Below, in pieces: positions 1 through 10,884 of a DNA stretch of 64,000 nucleotides. Numbering within the stretch: the stretch's first letter is position 1; every line of letters begins with the position of its first letter. Below the pieces are notes generated by a model. That model saw only the letters and a list, made by a program, of their open reading frames with translations, did no database searches and had not been told where the DNA came from. The stretch is from the NCBI GenBank assembly GCA_033032865.1, contig JAWHQI010000523.1, positions 858,265 through 922,264 on the forward strand, given 5' to 3'. The translations under genes were made by a program, and so were the position numbers. The DNA comes from Dactylorhiza incarnata. Taxonomy: Eukaryota; Streptophyta; Magnoliopsida; Asparagales; Orchidaceae.

Positions 1-3000
1 TGAAGCAAGAAGTGGCAGTCGCCTCCACTTCTACTCCAGAAAGGGCGGTCGTTACCTTCGGCCAAGAAGATCTTTCCCCAAATGCAAATCCTTTTGATGA
101 TGCAGTGGTGATAAAGGCGGTTATTGAAAACTACATCGTGCACAAAATTCTGATTGATACCGGCAGCTCAGTTAATCTCATTTTCCGTGAAACATTCGAA
201 GCCCTTAAAACTGGAAAGTCTTTACTCTCCACGGAAGGGCCCCTCTATGGCTTCTCGGGAGAGAAGAAGGAAGTGGAGGGGTGCGTAAAGCTTTTGGTAT
301 CACTGGGGGGTATAACAAAGCTGATAAACTTCGTGGTGGTGGAAGCCCCAAGCAGCTACTGTGCAATTTTCGGAAGGCCAATTCTGAACGCTTACAGAGC
401 GGTAGTATCTACTTTCCATTTGGCCTTGAAGTTCGCCGCTGAGGGGCGTCAATATCGCATCCGGAGTGATCCAAGGGTTGCTCGCGAATGCTATGTAAAG
501 ACAGTTAATGTGATCACCGAGGCACCACTTCACAAGGCTCAGAATGACATCTACGAGGTGTCCAAGCTCCCTGAGGAAATCAAAGAAAGCACAGAGCGGA
601 AAGGAGTTTACCTGGAACCTGCCCAGGAGATCCAAGAAGTCCCCATTGCTGAAGGGGAAGAGAAGAAGCTGATCATCAACGCCGAGCTATCGGAAGAGGA
701 AAAAGCTCAACTAACCTCCTGCCTGTTGGAGAACTTGGACATCTTCGCCTGGTCAGCGGAGGACATGCCTGGGGTAGATCCAGACGTAGCATGCCATCAC
801 CTCAACGTATCTCCTGAATTCAAGCCGATCCAACAAAAGAAGAGGGAGGTGGCAACAAAGCTGGCATTGCCCATCAGAGAGGAGGTTTCCAAGCTCCTAA
901 AAGCGGGTTTTATTTCTGAAATTCAATATCCAACGTGGATGTCAAACATTGTAATGGTTCCAAAATCTGGTGGGAAGTGGCGCATGTGCGTGGACTTCAC
1001 AAAGCTCAATAAAGCGTGCCCCAAAGATTGCTATCCCTTGCCTCGGATAGATGTTTTAGTAGATTCCGCGGTAGGATATAATTTCATGAGCTTTCTAGAT
1101 GCATTTTCTGGTTATCACCAGATTAAGATGCATAAACCTGATATCCCGCATACATCCTTCATTACCAATGATGGATGTTATTGTTATCTTGTCATGCCCT
1201 TCGGGCTCAAAAATGCGGGGGGCGACATATCAGAGGATGATGGACACAGTATTCAAAAAGCAGAAAGGGAGAAATCTTGAAGTATATGTAGACGATCTTC
1301 TTCTAAAAAGTAAAATTTTTTCAATCCATCTGAAAGACCTCGTAGAGACGTTCGCTACTCTGCGGGGGTTCAAATTAAAACTAAATCCTTTGAAATGTGT
1401 GTTTGGGGCCAACAAAGGAAAATTTCTGGGACACCTTCTCACTCCTAATGGCCTCGCGCCAAACCCAGATAAAGTAAAGGCCATCCTAGACATGACCCCT
1501 CCTCGCAATCCGAAGGAAGTGCAGCAACTTGGGGGGAGGTTGGCAGGATTGAGCCGATTCATTTCCAAGTCAGGGGATAAAAGCGCTCCATTTTTCAAAA
1601 CACTTAGGGGAGGATCTAAGTTCGAATGGAGTGAAGAGTGCGATAATGCTTTCGAACAGTTGAAAAAGCAGTTAACCTCAACCCCTCTTCTTCAAAGCCC
1701 TCGCGAAGGGGAAACACTATTCTTATACTTGGGAGTGGGCCCAGGTGCGATAAGCTCTGTCCTGGTGCGGGAAGAAAAAAAGAAGCAGTTTCCTATATAT
1801 TATGTCAGCCACATCCTCAAAGATGCGGAAACTAGATATTCAATCTTGGAGAAATTAGCCTTGGCTTTGGTCATGTCATCACGAAGGCTCCGCCCCTATT
1901 TTCAGGCTCATCCCATTCAGGTGGTCTCGGACCATCCACTAAAGAGCATCTTGGAAAAGCCGGATCATTCAGGAAGGTTGGCCAAATGGGCAATCGAGCT
2001 AAGCGAGTTCGAAATATTATACATTCCCAGAACGGCAATAAAGGCACAAGTATTGGCAGATTTCTTGGTAGACACGATGGAGTCTAATCCAGAACAAGTA
2101 GTGCAATCTCCCTTGGCTTGGATCATTTATGTGGATGGGGCTTCTGGCAGAAACTCCGTGGAAGCCGGAGTGGTTCTGATCAGTCCAAATGGCATCAGGC
2201 TGGAGCAGGCTATCAAATTCTTCTTTTCAGTTACAAATAACCAGGCCGAATACGAAGCATTCTTGGCCGGCTTGAGACTCGCGAAGGAGCTTGGGATAGA
2301 ACACGTTCATGTGAAAACTGATTCTCTTGTGATGGCTTCGCAGGTTCTAGGGAATTATGAAACAAGAGAACCGATATTGAGAAAGTATCTATTTTTAGCT
2401 AAGAAAGAAATTGGGAGATTCAAATCCTTCATTATCGAACACATTCCGAGAACACAGAATGAAGAGGCAGACGAATTGTCAAAGTTTGGTCTTCCATCAG
2501 GAGGGGTGACCTCAGAACTCTTTCGTCCGGTAATAGATGAGACAGAGGAAGAGGAGCTCATGCAGATCGATCAGCATCCTTCCTGGAAAGACCCCTATGA
2601 ATTGTTTCTGTCAAAAGGAGAGTTTCATTCATCAATCAGGGACAGAAATAGATTCAAAAGAAAGGCAGCCTACTACTACTTGATGGCAGGAGTCCTGTAT
2701 AGGAAAACTCTGATTTCTCCCTCAGCGCGATGTGTCTCAGAAGAAGAAATTCCGATCATACTTCAGGAAATTCATTCAGGAGAGTGTGGTAGTCATTCAG
2801 GAGCGAAGACTTTGGAGAAAAGGATCTTGCGGCAGGGATATTTCTGGCCGACCATGAGGAAAGATGCTGAAGCATTTGCCAGGCGATGTGTCCAGTGCCA
2901 AAAGTTCGCTCCTCTTCAACATTTGCCTGCTCAGTCGCTCAGGTCGATAACCGCGCCGTGGCCCTTTGCAGTATGGGGAATGGATCTTATGGGACCCTTT

Positions 3001-3837
3001 CCGATGGCCAGCGGTCAACGCCGTTTCATCCTTGTAATGATCGACTATTTCAGTAAATGGATTGAGGCAAAAGCGCTGGCGAAAACAACAACTCAAATTG
3101 TCAAAAACTTCATCTGGGGGGAAATAATCTGCCGGCATGGAATTCCGTTAGCAATTGTTACCGATAACGGTCCACAGTTCAACAATTCCGAGATGAAAAG
3201 CTTCTGCGATCAGGAGGGAATTGATCTGCGATTTTCCTCAGTACATCATCCCAGGACCAATGGTAAGGTGGAAGCAGCGAACAGGCAAATCCGGCAGCTC
3301 TTGATGAAAAGGGTCTTAAATCAAAAAGGGAATTGGGCGGACCAGCTTCCTTCCATCCTTTGGACTCTTCGTACTACACCATCTTCAGCTACAGGGGAGA
3401 CGCCGTTCAAACTATCTCATGGCTCAGAGGCCGTTGTTCCCGTGGAATTTGAAGTGGTCACTCCATGGGTTATGTACGCAAAAGAGGGAGGAGAATCATG
3501 GATGGATGAAAATGATGAGGCTATGAGGTATAGTCTGGATCTGATCGAGGAGCTTCAAGACGAGGCAACTATCAGACAGGAGGAAGTTAAAAGGAGGATG
3601 GCAAAATATTTTGACAAGAATGTCAGAGTAAAGCAGTTCGCAAGCGGTGATTTGGTATTAAAGAAGGTAGATGCTGCAGCCAGGTCTGGTAATGTTGGAA
3701 AGCTGGATCCTAATTGGGCAGGACCTTTTATCATCAAAGAAGTATTAAAGAACGGGGCCTACCGTCTCCACACCAGTGAAGGGGAAGACATCCCGCGTAC
3801 TTGGAGCGGTGACGATCTTAAACGATTCTATCCTTGA
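1..3837 (+). pseudogene. E1 pol remnant: protease, RT, RNase H, second RNase H, integrase; frameshifted
   Basis: This would make the retrotransposon replication enzymes, but it is broken. The first frame (to 1280) holds the protease DTG triad at 156-164 and the N-terminal RT fingers. The frame is then lost: a run of six G at 1217-1222 has five G in the homologous place in E3, a +1 shift just upstream of the RT active site. The second frame, read from before 1219 to the stop at 3837, holds YVDD (1285-1296), a gypsy RNase H, an additional RNase H starting with a YVDGAS motif near 2130, the integrase zinc-binding region and the integrase DDE core. Protein similarity to E3 is very high throughout, so the lesion is recent. 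The start of the gene is outside the window. Confidence 0.92.
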
Positions 3838-3949
3838 ATTATCTCTTTTATTCTCTACATCTCTTTTGGTATTAAATGAAAAGCCCTATACTGACACCTC
3901 TTCTTGTCTGATGGTTCTCTACATTGTGAATGTAAATATACATATCTCA

Positions 3950-4500
3950 CTCCCCAAACCTCTGAGATATCGCCGAATTCTGCTCGAACCCCCTCGGATT
4001 GTAGTCGTAGCGTAAAACCCACCAAGACCATGTGATGCGGGGAGTTTTCGCACACGTGTAGTGGTAGCTTGCCAATTCCGCTGCGGAGGTCTTCAGAATT
4101 TTGGATCCCGGCCGATATCTGACACACCCCTGCATCAAGGGAGGTCTAGGTGATTGTCAGCTCTATCATGCCCCGAAGGGATATAGTTACAGCTTTGATG
4201 ATCTTTCTGAGGAAAGCAATGTTCGCCGCCGAGGCCCACCTGCCCAACTGATCATCATAGTCTGTGACCATCAAATACTCTTAGGTACTCTCGAAACGGT
4301 GCCTAGTTGGGCCCACAACTGAGTTGATCTCTCTGAGGAAAGCAATGTTCGCCGCCGAGGCCCACCTGCCCAATTGATCAACTCGGCTTGTAACCCTAGG
4401 CAAGAGAGCGGATGAGTCGTTTACAGCTCTTATGACCACTTGAGGAAAGCAATGTTCGCCGCCGAGGCCCACCTGCCCACTTGGTCATTTGAGTCTGTAC
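3950..4500 (+). other. E1 conserved post-pol block with three hairpin units
   Basis: This non-coding block follows the pol stop and is repeated in E2, E4a, E4b and E3. Its first part (about 3950-4160) is a well conserved stretch. Then come three units sharing the core GGAAAGCAATGTTCGCCGCC followed by GAGGCCCACCTGCCCA. Each core is enclosed by its own inverted repeat: TGATGATC (4196-4203) with GATCATCA (4250-4257); GAGTTGATC (4321-4329) with GATCAACTC (4376-4384); ATGACCA (4432-4438) with TGGTCAT (4482-4488). Conserved core with changing but complementary stems points to structured RNA. Function unknown; a packaging, export or translation signal is possible. Confidence 0.75.
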
Positions 4501-5695
4501 ATACCTTTTTTATTCTTTCTCTACAGGGAGGCATTTGCCTCTTATGGTTTCTTGTATAAGAACAATTCGAGGAAGATTTGGTTAAAACAGGTGCAGGTGT
4601 TCGTCTACCCTAATAAAGGGTTATGATATTAAGACCGTGCGGTCTGAACATCCAAACCGAACGGTCTGATTGGATATAAGTTGGGATATTTCCTGGCAAT
4701 TATATCATGACCCGAGTGGTTATCCAACCGGGCGACCTTATCAATTTTTTAATTGGGTATCTCCGGAACCGATCATCTATTACCCGGGTGGCATTCAAGC
4801 CGGGCGGGTCCATTCATCTTTTATAAGTTGATATTTCGGGAACTAATATTGCTCGGATCTCATTCTGGCCGGACGGTTTTATCTATCTATCCATCCTTTA
4901 ATAAGTTGGATGTTTTTCTAGATTTAGTCATATGATTATCCGGATTGTGTTCTAGCCGGGCGAATCTGTCTGTCTTTAAACTAAGTTGGATATCTCCAAA
5001 GCTGATTATCTGATTGTCCGGGTTGCATTCAAACCGGGCGGGATCATCCATCCTTTATAAAGTTGAATATTTCTGGAACTAATTATATGATCGCTCGGGT
5101 TACATTTTGACTGAATCGGATCTATCTATCTCTCCATTCTATCAAGTTGTATTTCTGGATCTGGCTATATGATCCGGGTTGAATTTTAAACCGGCCGGGC
5201 ACTATCTATTCCTGAATGAATAGTCGAAATTGGATATTTCTGGATCTGAATATATGGTCGCTCGGATTGTGCTCTAACCGATCAGGTTAAGCTATTTCTT
5301 AGCGAAAATTATCTCTAGACACAATGGATTACTCGCCAAGGACTGAATTCGAACAGCGTGAAAGTTGTTCATTATTTATAGCAGCAAGTATAAAGTATCT
5401 TCAAATGAAAAGAAGCCGCGCGGTCCGAATTTTAGTCGCATGAATCTATCTGTTATGGTCTATACCGATTAGAAATCGAGTATCCTGAGATCCAAATAAA
5501 TAATCGTGCGGGTTGGACAAAGGATCGTCGAAGACAATCAATCATCACTTATGCTCGGACCAGGATGTCCGCGCGGTTAGAACGAAAAGAGCAAAAGAAA
5601 AGAAAAAGGGAAAAGACAAGGTATCAATCACAAGTAAGTAGTAACAGAAGGACGGCCAGACAGGTAAAAATTTCTATTCATTTCTTCAAAATATG
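4501..5695 (+). other. E1 3' spacer, no gene, rich in CCGNNCGG motifs
   Basis: About 1.2 kb without a credible ORF. It is AT-rich but punctuated by short GC-rich palindromic motifs built on CCGNNCGG and near variants, for example near 4643, 4660, 4866, 5413, 5568 and 5710. The corresponding regions of E3, E4a and E4b have the same texture with little straight alignment, so the region diverges fast while keeping the motif. I see nothing else in it. Confidence 0.6.
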
Positions 5696-7636
5696 TTAAA
5701 ACAAAATATGGACCGCCCGGCTAACAAAAAGAAACCGGCGGTTACAAAAGTTAAAATCAAAACGAAAGCACTGGTCTGCCGACTTTCTCTTCTTCTTGAC
5801 AGGAGAATTTGAGTCCGCACCATCGATGTCAGCCTCCGGCGAATAACCTTCGCTTAATGAGGAGGAGCCGGATGAACTGCTGTCACTAGACCGCCCGGTC
5901 TTGCTTGCAGAACCGGTGGTTCCAGAGGACAAGCTGTCCTCGTCGTCATCGTCGCTGGCATCACCATCCGCGTCGGCTTCTTCAGCGGCTTCACCACTTC
6001 CATCGCCTCCTTGATGGAGCACGATCTCCCTGCCCGCGTCGGCCTCGGCCTCCTCGCCTACCTTGGATTTTCCTTTTTTCCTTCGGCTGATTTCGTCAAG
6101 TTGGACCTTCAAGGCGGGAAAGAGGTCGGAGAAGGTGGTTCCATCGAATCCTTCACACAGACCGCCCCGGTCACCTATGAGACCCAAGGCTTTGTCGATC
6201 CCCTGGGCCACATGAGGCAGCACCTCATCTTGGAAGGCCGGGTTGGTCACCTCATATTGCTTCTGCAAGAAGAGGAAAAATGAATTAGGCCGCTCGGGCT
6301 AAACAAAGGGAACCGCGTTGTCTTTTGAGAAACTCACCGCCACGACTTCTTGAAGCCGCGCGTTCTCCTCTCGAAGCCGCGTATTCTCCGCAGCCTGCTC
6401 CTCGTACTTCTTCTCCAGGTGTTTCTGAACAGAAACTAGCCGCTTATACGCCAGGGCCATGAAGTGGTTGGCCGAAAACCCCCAGGCGCCGGCTTGAGCC
6501 GCTAGCCGGGGGAGCTCTTCTTCAGGGGTTCTCATCAGCCTCCTTAGGGTCTTTCGACCATACAAGGCGGCCCCAGCGGCTAGGGCATGGCGTTCAATTT
6601 TGTCGCTCCCCCATGGAGGAAGAGCGGTGGATACCCGGATCCGGCTTCCATCCCTATGCCAAAGGACAGTCGGATTGCCCTGTAGATCGGGCGGGTTTCC
6701 ACAAGAACGAAGGAGTTCGTAGTCGTCAGGAGAGGTCGGGCCCTCTTCTCCCGAGGATTGCGACCTGTTTCGCCGCTGTCTCTTTTCCCTCTGGGTTAAA
6801 ACTGGGCCGGCCGGCGTGACCGGCTTGTTCACAGGGACGATGTGGGCGGCTGCAAAGTAAAATCAAAAGTATAAATAACGAAGCCCGCGCGGTCATATAA
6901 AGGCGGTCTAAAGAAACTCACTATGCTCGGGGAGGATGTTCTCTAGTTCTGAGAACAGCGGGATGTAGTGGTTGATGTCTAGCCGCTCGTTCTCGAGGAA
7001 CGTGAAGGTCTCCGTCTCAATCTTTCCGACCTGGGGGATTTGGAAAACCTCTTCCCCCCGAACTTGCGGGTCGGTTTGCAACAGTCCGAAGTTACCTTCG
7101 AGCATTACAAACCGCTCCGACCAGTCGGAGACTTTGTTCGCCAAGTTGACGATCTTCAACCCATGGCAGCCGAAGTAGAGGTGCCCCCTGTAAGTTGAAG
7201 TCCCCGAGTCGGAGACAGCCCTCACAGAGAAGAATTTTCTGAATAAGTCGATGGAGAACCTAGTTCGCTCGAACCGCAGGTATGAAATGAAACTATAAAT
7301 GGAAGCGATGGAGTTCGGCGAAAGCTGGCCGGGTACGACCCCGTAATGGTCAAAGATGGCTATGACTTCAAGCGGCAGTGGAAACTTGAAGCCATATTCG
7401 AAGTGGTCGACCGGGATAGCTATCTGGTGCGGATTGGAAGAGTTAATCCGCTCATCGCGTAGAGGAAGCCGCGCGAGTAGATTACTCCCTGCCATGTGTT
7501 TTGCGATGAAATCGTCCAGTTCGCTCTGAGTAAGGCGGCATTCCGGATGGTCCCCCGAATGGAATGCTAAGGCCGCATCAGCTCGGACGGCTTTAACTTT
7601 AACAGGTCGCTGCGACTTGTTCTTGGATCGCGCCAT
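5696..7636 (-). CDS. E1 aORF2: antisense three-exon gene, Transposase_28-like domain
   Basis: This antisense gene lies between pol and the 3' LTR. Proposed exons: 7636-6922, 6849-6338, 6262-5696. Intron 1 (72 nt) and intron 2 (75 nt) have GT/AG ends (GTGAGT donors, TTTGCAG and CTTGCAG acceptors) and splicing keeps one frame. Exon 1 encodes a domain that resembles Pfam PF04195 (Transposase_28, 'putative gypsy type transposon'), roughly residues 50-190, with blocks such as LPLRDERINSS and FDHYGVVPGQLSPNS. Exon 2 ends in a coiled coil, and exon 3 is acidic and Ser-rich with the conserved SEGYSPE motif and a basic end. E3 stops after SAD; here that stop reads as a sense codon, adding about 25 residues. 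The role is unknown; a nuclear regulatory protein is a guess. Confidence 0.75.
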
Positions 7637-7670
7637 CCGGAAATCGTGAGAATGACTTCGAAGAATTCCC

Positions 7671-7678
7671 TACTTATA
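7671..7678 (-). promoter_or_regulatory. TATA-like box of E1 aORF2
   Basis: TATAAGTA on the minus strand, 35-42 bp upstream of the aORF2 ATG. The same octamer sits 35-45 bp upstream of the ATG in E3, E4a and E4b although the flanking DNA has diverged. This supports a dedicated antisense promoter. Confidence 0.6.
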
Positions 7679-7984
7679 GATTTCTATGATCTGTGAATAG
7701 TAAAATCATATCGTGACTATACATTCTAACCGCGCGGTCAATGACCTAAGTGGTTAGATTCACCAGAAAAATAAAAGAAGCAAAGGCATCCAGGAAAACA
7801 GAAGCAAGCATACATCACAGATCGAGCGACCTGAAGTCGGTTCGAATAAAGCATGAGATCTAAAACAGAACACAAAGTATAGCTGTTAAATAAGAGACCG
7901 CACGAGTTATCCAGAATACAAGACAAAGAACATTGTTCAAACCAATAAGCCACGCTTATAGTACAAATTGTTCTCAAAAGCCGG
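7679..7984. other. E1 spacer between aORF2 and aORF1
   Basis: About 300 bp between the aORF2 promoter and the end of aORF1, with no gene. It has a CCGCGCGG motif near 7731. It may hold the aORF1 polyadenylation region, but no clear signal is visible. Confidence 0.4.
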
Positions 7985-10000
7985 TCACGGCTGACGGCGT
8001 TCTGGGGAGACATCCTCTCTGTGAAGTCGCGCGACCTGGTCACTGGTTGTGTTCAGGAGAGAGTAAATCTGGCTTGTATGATAATGAAGGTGTTTGATTG
8101 TGCTATGAAGCCGCCCGGCATCCCTTTCGACCTGCGTAGCGGCAATCATACGGGGGGTTGCGGCGGCCTCGTCAATCATTGGATCAGCCGCCCGGACTGG
8201 GGGAGGATTCGAGCCCGCTCCAATAGTCGGGCGGCTAACAGCTACCACCCCATCGTTCATATTTCGCCGACCAGCGGCGACTTCTCTGGTTAACCGCAGG
8301 AATTTATCCTGGTAATATTTCGAGTCGCTCTCAAATTTAGCAGAGGCTCTCTTCTCCTTCTCCAGTTGAGCGGTTAGAGCAGCTCGCGTAGCCACCACTG
8401 CTGCTCGCGCGGCCTCAAGCTGAGTCTTCAGGACTTTCTCCTTTTCTGAGCCGGATTTCCTGTTGATCTCCGACTGCGCCTTCAGCGCCTCTTCAGCCTT
8501 CTTCCTCGCAATCTGCTCAGCCTCCAGAGCGGTCCGAGTGGCGGCCTCCCGGTCTTCTACCTCCTTCAAGCGGGCTCTCAGGTTGACCAGATCTTCCTCG
8601 AGATGGTCAAACAGCTGCAGTCCTTCCGGCAAAGTTGTTGCACTGGTTGGAATCAGTGGAACTAACGGAGGCGGGCTGGCCTCAAGGTCGCCCGGCTTCG
8701 TAACCTGATCCACGCTATCTGAAAGAAGCCGCTCGGTTATGAAAAGTAAGAGCATGCAACGCCATATATATATACAAATGAACATAAATACAAGAGCAGT
8801 GCCTGGACGGACAGGCCACTTAGACCGTTCCGGATTCACTAATTTATTATGGCGAGGCCGCGGAATGGAGAAGCGGACAGCTTTATAGTCCGTGGAGCCC
8901 TTACCTGCCACAAGAGGATCAGGCCGCGACGGCTTGTTCAAAGTTCGTTCCGCCCCCTCCTTCTTCACCATCATTATTTCTTCCCCGGTCATCGCTGGGG
9001 GAACTTCCTCCCGCGCTTTCAGCATTTCTTCAAGCTCCCTCGTTCTCTCTTCGACCTCCAAGGCAGTCCGGGCGGCAGCTTCTCGTTCTTCGGCCTCCGT
9101 CCGAGCGGTCTCTTCAGGCCGGACTGTATTATCAGTGGCAGAGGGATTTTGTCTGGAAACAATCGGGCTGTCAAGAAGCTGATCTCGCTTCACCAGCTCA
9201 TCCATACCCCTGAAGATCCCATTAAAAGATAAGCTGCTCGCCGAGTCCGGAGGCAGTTCGCCCGGTTTCGTATCAGGGGTAGCCGGTGATTCATTTGACT
9301 TGTTGGGTGGAGGAGTCGCAAGGCCTAGCTCCTCCTTTAGTCGCGAATTGGTTTGGAGGAGGGATTCGATCGGTTTCTTAAGAGCCGCCCTTTCCTTAGC
9401 GGCTAACCTCTTGACCTTCTTCGTTATCCGCTCGGTCACGGACCCAGTCTTCTTCCTTTTCCTCTCCTTCTTGCTCGGAGCTGGGCTAACCTCTTTGGAA
9501 GGGCTGGGGTAGTCGTCCACGGACAAAGGGGTATTCAGATCGCCCGCCCTTGGGGAGTTGACCGCCTCTTCCTCCAAGTTTCTAACTAGCAGATGGGGGT
9601 TCCCAGAAGGAGTAATCTCCATGCCAAACGAGTCGTTTTCGCCGGTCTTCTTCGAAGGGCTACCGGTATCAGCTTTTTCAGGAGGAGCGGTCTCCTCTTT
9701 GTTCAGCGGGTTGGCAACCTGTTGACCAGGGTCTTCTGAAGGAATCAGCGGGTCACCAAGAAGAGGCCTCGAACTGTTCGCCACGGGCTCTGCAGGAGTC
9801 TTGGGAGTTGTTAAGTCCACGACCGGTTTGGGGCTATCCGCTGCGGCCTTCTCAGCCCGCTTTCTCTTTTTCCGGTCCTTCCGGTCTCGCTTTTCGTTCT
9901 CCTTATTCGATTTCTCCGACGATTCGCGCCTCTTATCTTCCACCCTTTTCTGATCTCCGCTGGGATCCACGCGGTCTAACACAGCGTCCAGGAAGTCCAT
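7985..10000 (-). CDS. E1 aORF1: antisense Lys-rich disordered coiled-coil protein
   Basis: The frame is open for 671 codons from the ATG at 10000. The N-terminus is rich in Lys, Arg and Glu (nuclear-signal-like). A conserved motif MEITPSGNPHLLVR follows, then Ser/Pro-rich low complexity, a motif resembling TDYKAVRFSIPRP, and a long C-terminal coiled coil ending in VARLHRED. The same motifs, in order, occur in E3, E4a and E4b. An intron is likely at 8825-8715 (111 nt; donor GTCTAA, acceptor AGATAG): the equivalent intron in E3 is needed to keep the frame, and here the length is a multiple of three so the frame also reads through. Relative to E3 it lacks 93 bp (31 codons) just before that intron. 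Function unknown; no enzyme motif seen. Confidence 0.65.
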   Translation of the reverse strand: MDFLDAVLDRVDPSGDQKRVEDKRRESSEKSNKENEKRDRKDRKKRKRAEKAAADSPKPVVDLTTPKTPAEPVANSSRPLLGDPLIPSEDPGQQVANPLNKEETAPPEKADTGSPSKKTGENDSFGMEITPSGNPHLLVRNLEEEAVNSPRAGDLNTPLSVDDYPSPSKEVSPAPSKKERKRKKTGSVTERITKKVKRLAAKERAALKKPIESLLQTNSRLKEELGLATPPPNKSNESPATPDTKPGELPPDSASSLSFNGIFRGMDELVKRDQLLDSPIVSRQNPSATDNTVRPEETARTEAEEREAAARTALEVEERTRELEEMLKAREEVPPAMTGEEIMMVKKEGAERTLNKPSRPDPLVAGKGSTDYKAVRFSIPRPRHNKLVNPERSKWPVRPGTALVFMFICIYIWRCMLLLFITERLLSDSVDQVTKPGDLEASPPPLVPLIPTSATTLPEGLQLFDHLEEDLVNLRARLKEVEDREAATRTALEAEQIARKKAEEALKAQSEINRKSGSEKEKVLKTQLEAARAAVVATRAALTAQLEKEKRASAKFESDSKYYQDKFLRLTREVAAGRRNMNDGVVAVSRPTIGAGSNPPPVRAADPMIDEAAATPRMIAATQVERDAGRLHSTIKHLHYHTSQIYSLLNTTSDQVARLHREDVSPERRQP

Positions 10001-10095
10001 TGCGGAAGAATTGCCGGTCTTAAAAATTCTAACCGCAACTGGCGAGTAATACCCCGTGATTTCAGGAAAAACTCCGCAGAATGAATTCTCTGGCT

Positions 10096-10103
10096 CTCTT
10101 ATA
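10096..10103 (-). promoter_or_regulatory. TATA-like box of E1 aORF1
   Basis: TATAAGAG on the minus strand about 100 bp upstream of the aORF1 ATG. E3 has the same element at the same distance (56276-56283). E4a and E4b have TATAAAT about 100 bp upstream. It lies between the polypurine tract and aORF1, so the antisense promoter is outside the LTR. Confidence 0.5.
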
Positions 10104-10177
10104 GAATTTAAGGCAGGTCGGATGCGGTCTCCCGGTCAAAGCTAATATTTTCGAAATTCTCTTGAGATTTGAAAATA

Positions 10178-10188
10178 TGCGGGGATTA
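10178..10188 (+). other. Polypurine tract of E1
   Basis: Short purine-rich TGCGGGGATTA directly before the 3' LTR. The same sequence precedes the 3' LTR in E2 and E3, with one change in E4b, which marks it as the plus-strand primer site. Confidence 0.75.
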
Positions 10189-10698
10189 TGTTTGCCCGGA
10201 AAACCGCTTCTCGGGTTGGACCATTAGCAGACCGCTCGAACTCCTGGGTCAGGTCGCTGGGTCCCGGGATCAGCGGTTCCCAGTTCAAGAAGGGCCAGGC
10301 CGGGCGGCCTGGTGTCATTTCCGGATCGCCCCCAAAGGGAGAAGATTGTCAAGAGCTAAGGCAAAAAGTTCATCCGCAGTCTCAGCTAGAAGGCCGCGCG
10401 GGTTGTCCCATAGAAACTCGAGGTTCCAGCCCCGAAGAACAGGCCGGGGCTCCAGATCAAAGGCTATCCGAGTTACCTTGTGAAGAACGGCTAAGTCATG
10501 ACCAGAAGGCAGACCGCGGCCTCAATCTCCAGGCCGCTCGGTCTGCATCATTGACTTAGTCCCGGTATCCTCAGCCTCAAGTCAGACGGGTAGGGAAGGC
10601 AGGCCGTCAGGTCGCGCGACCTCTTTCTTTTTTCTTCTTTATGCATCCCGTCACCGCCTGCCCGTTTCTCCTGTACCCGGGCAGGAGGTTATTTTATC

Positions 10699-10734
10699 CC
10701 TGCCCATTCGGGCAGGCCCCCAAGCCTATAAATA
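10699..10734 (+). promoter_or_regulatory. E1 LTR core promoter: palindrome plus TATA box
   Basis: CCTGCCCATTCGGGCAGG (10699-10716) is a near-perfect palindrome, followed by TATAAATA at 10727-10734. E3 has a perfect palindrome at this position with centre CCGATCGG, and E4 has CCGCTCGG. This is the U3 promoter. Confidence 0.7.
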
Positions 10735-10884
10735 GGGGGCGGCACTGTTCACAAGATACGCACACTCGAATCGAAGAGCTCGCTTGTCGGAGCTCCGGTC
10801 TCGAGTTTCAGGTCTCGCGAACTGTTTGACCGGCCGGCTTCTGCTTTCCTGCACTTGTAACCGCTACTTTTCAATCAAAGGAAA

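Noticed and set aside
300..635. Antisense frames inside pol (also 1230-1598, 2797-3138, 46309-46641, 47235-47648)
   Set aside because: Shadows of the pol coding strand, seen at the same place in E1 and E3 because the pol sequence is conserved; no promoter or intron evidence as for aORF1/aORF2.
4190..4490. Hammerhead ribozyme (retrozyme-like)
   Set aside because: CTGAGGAAAGC superficially resembles the core, but the CTGATGA and GAAAC boxes are not present in the required order.
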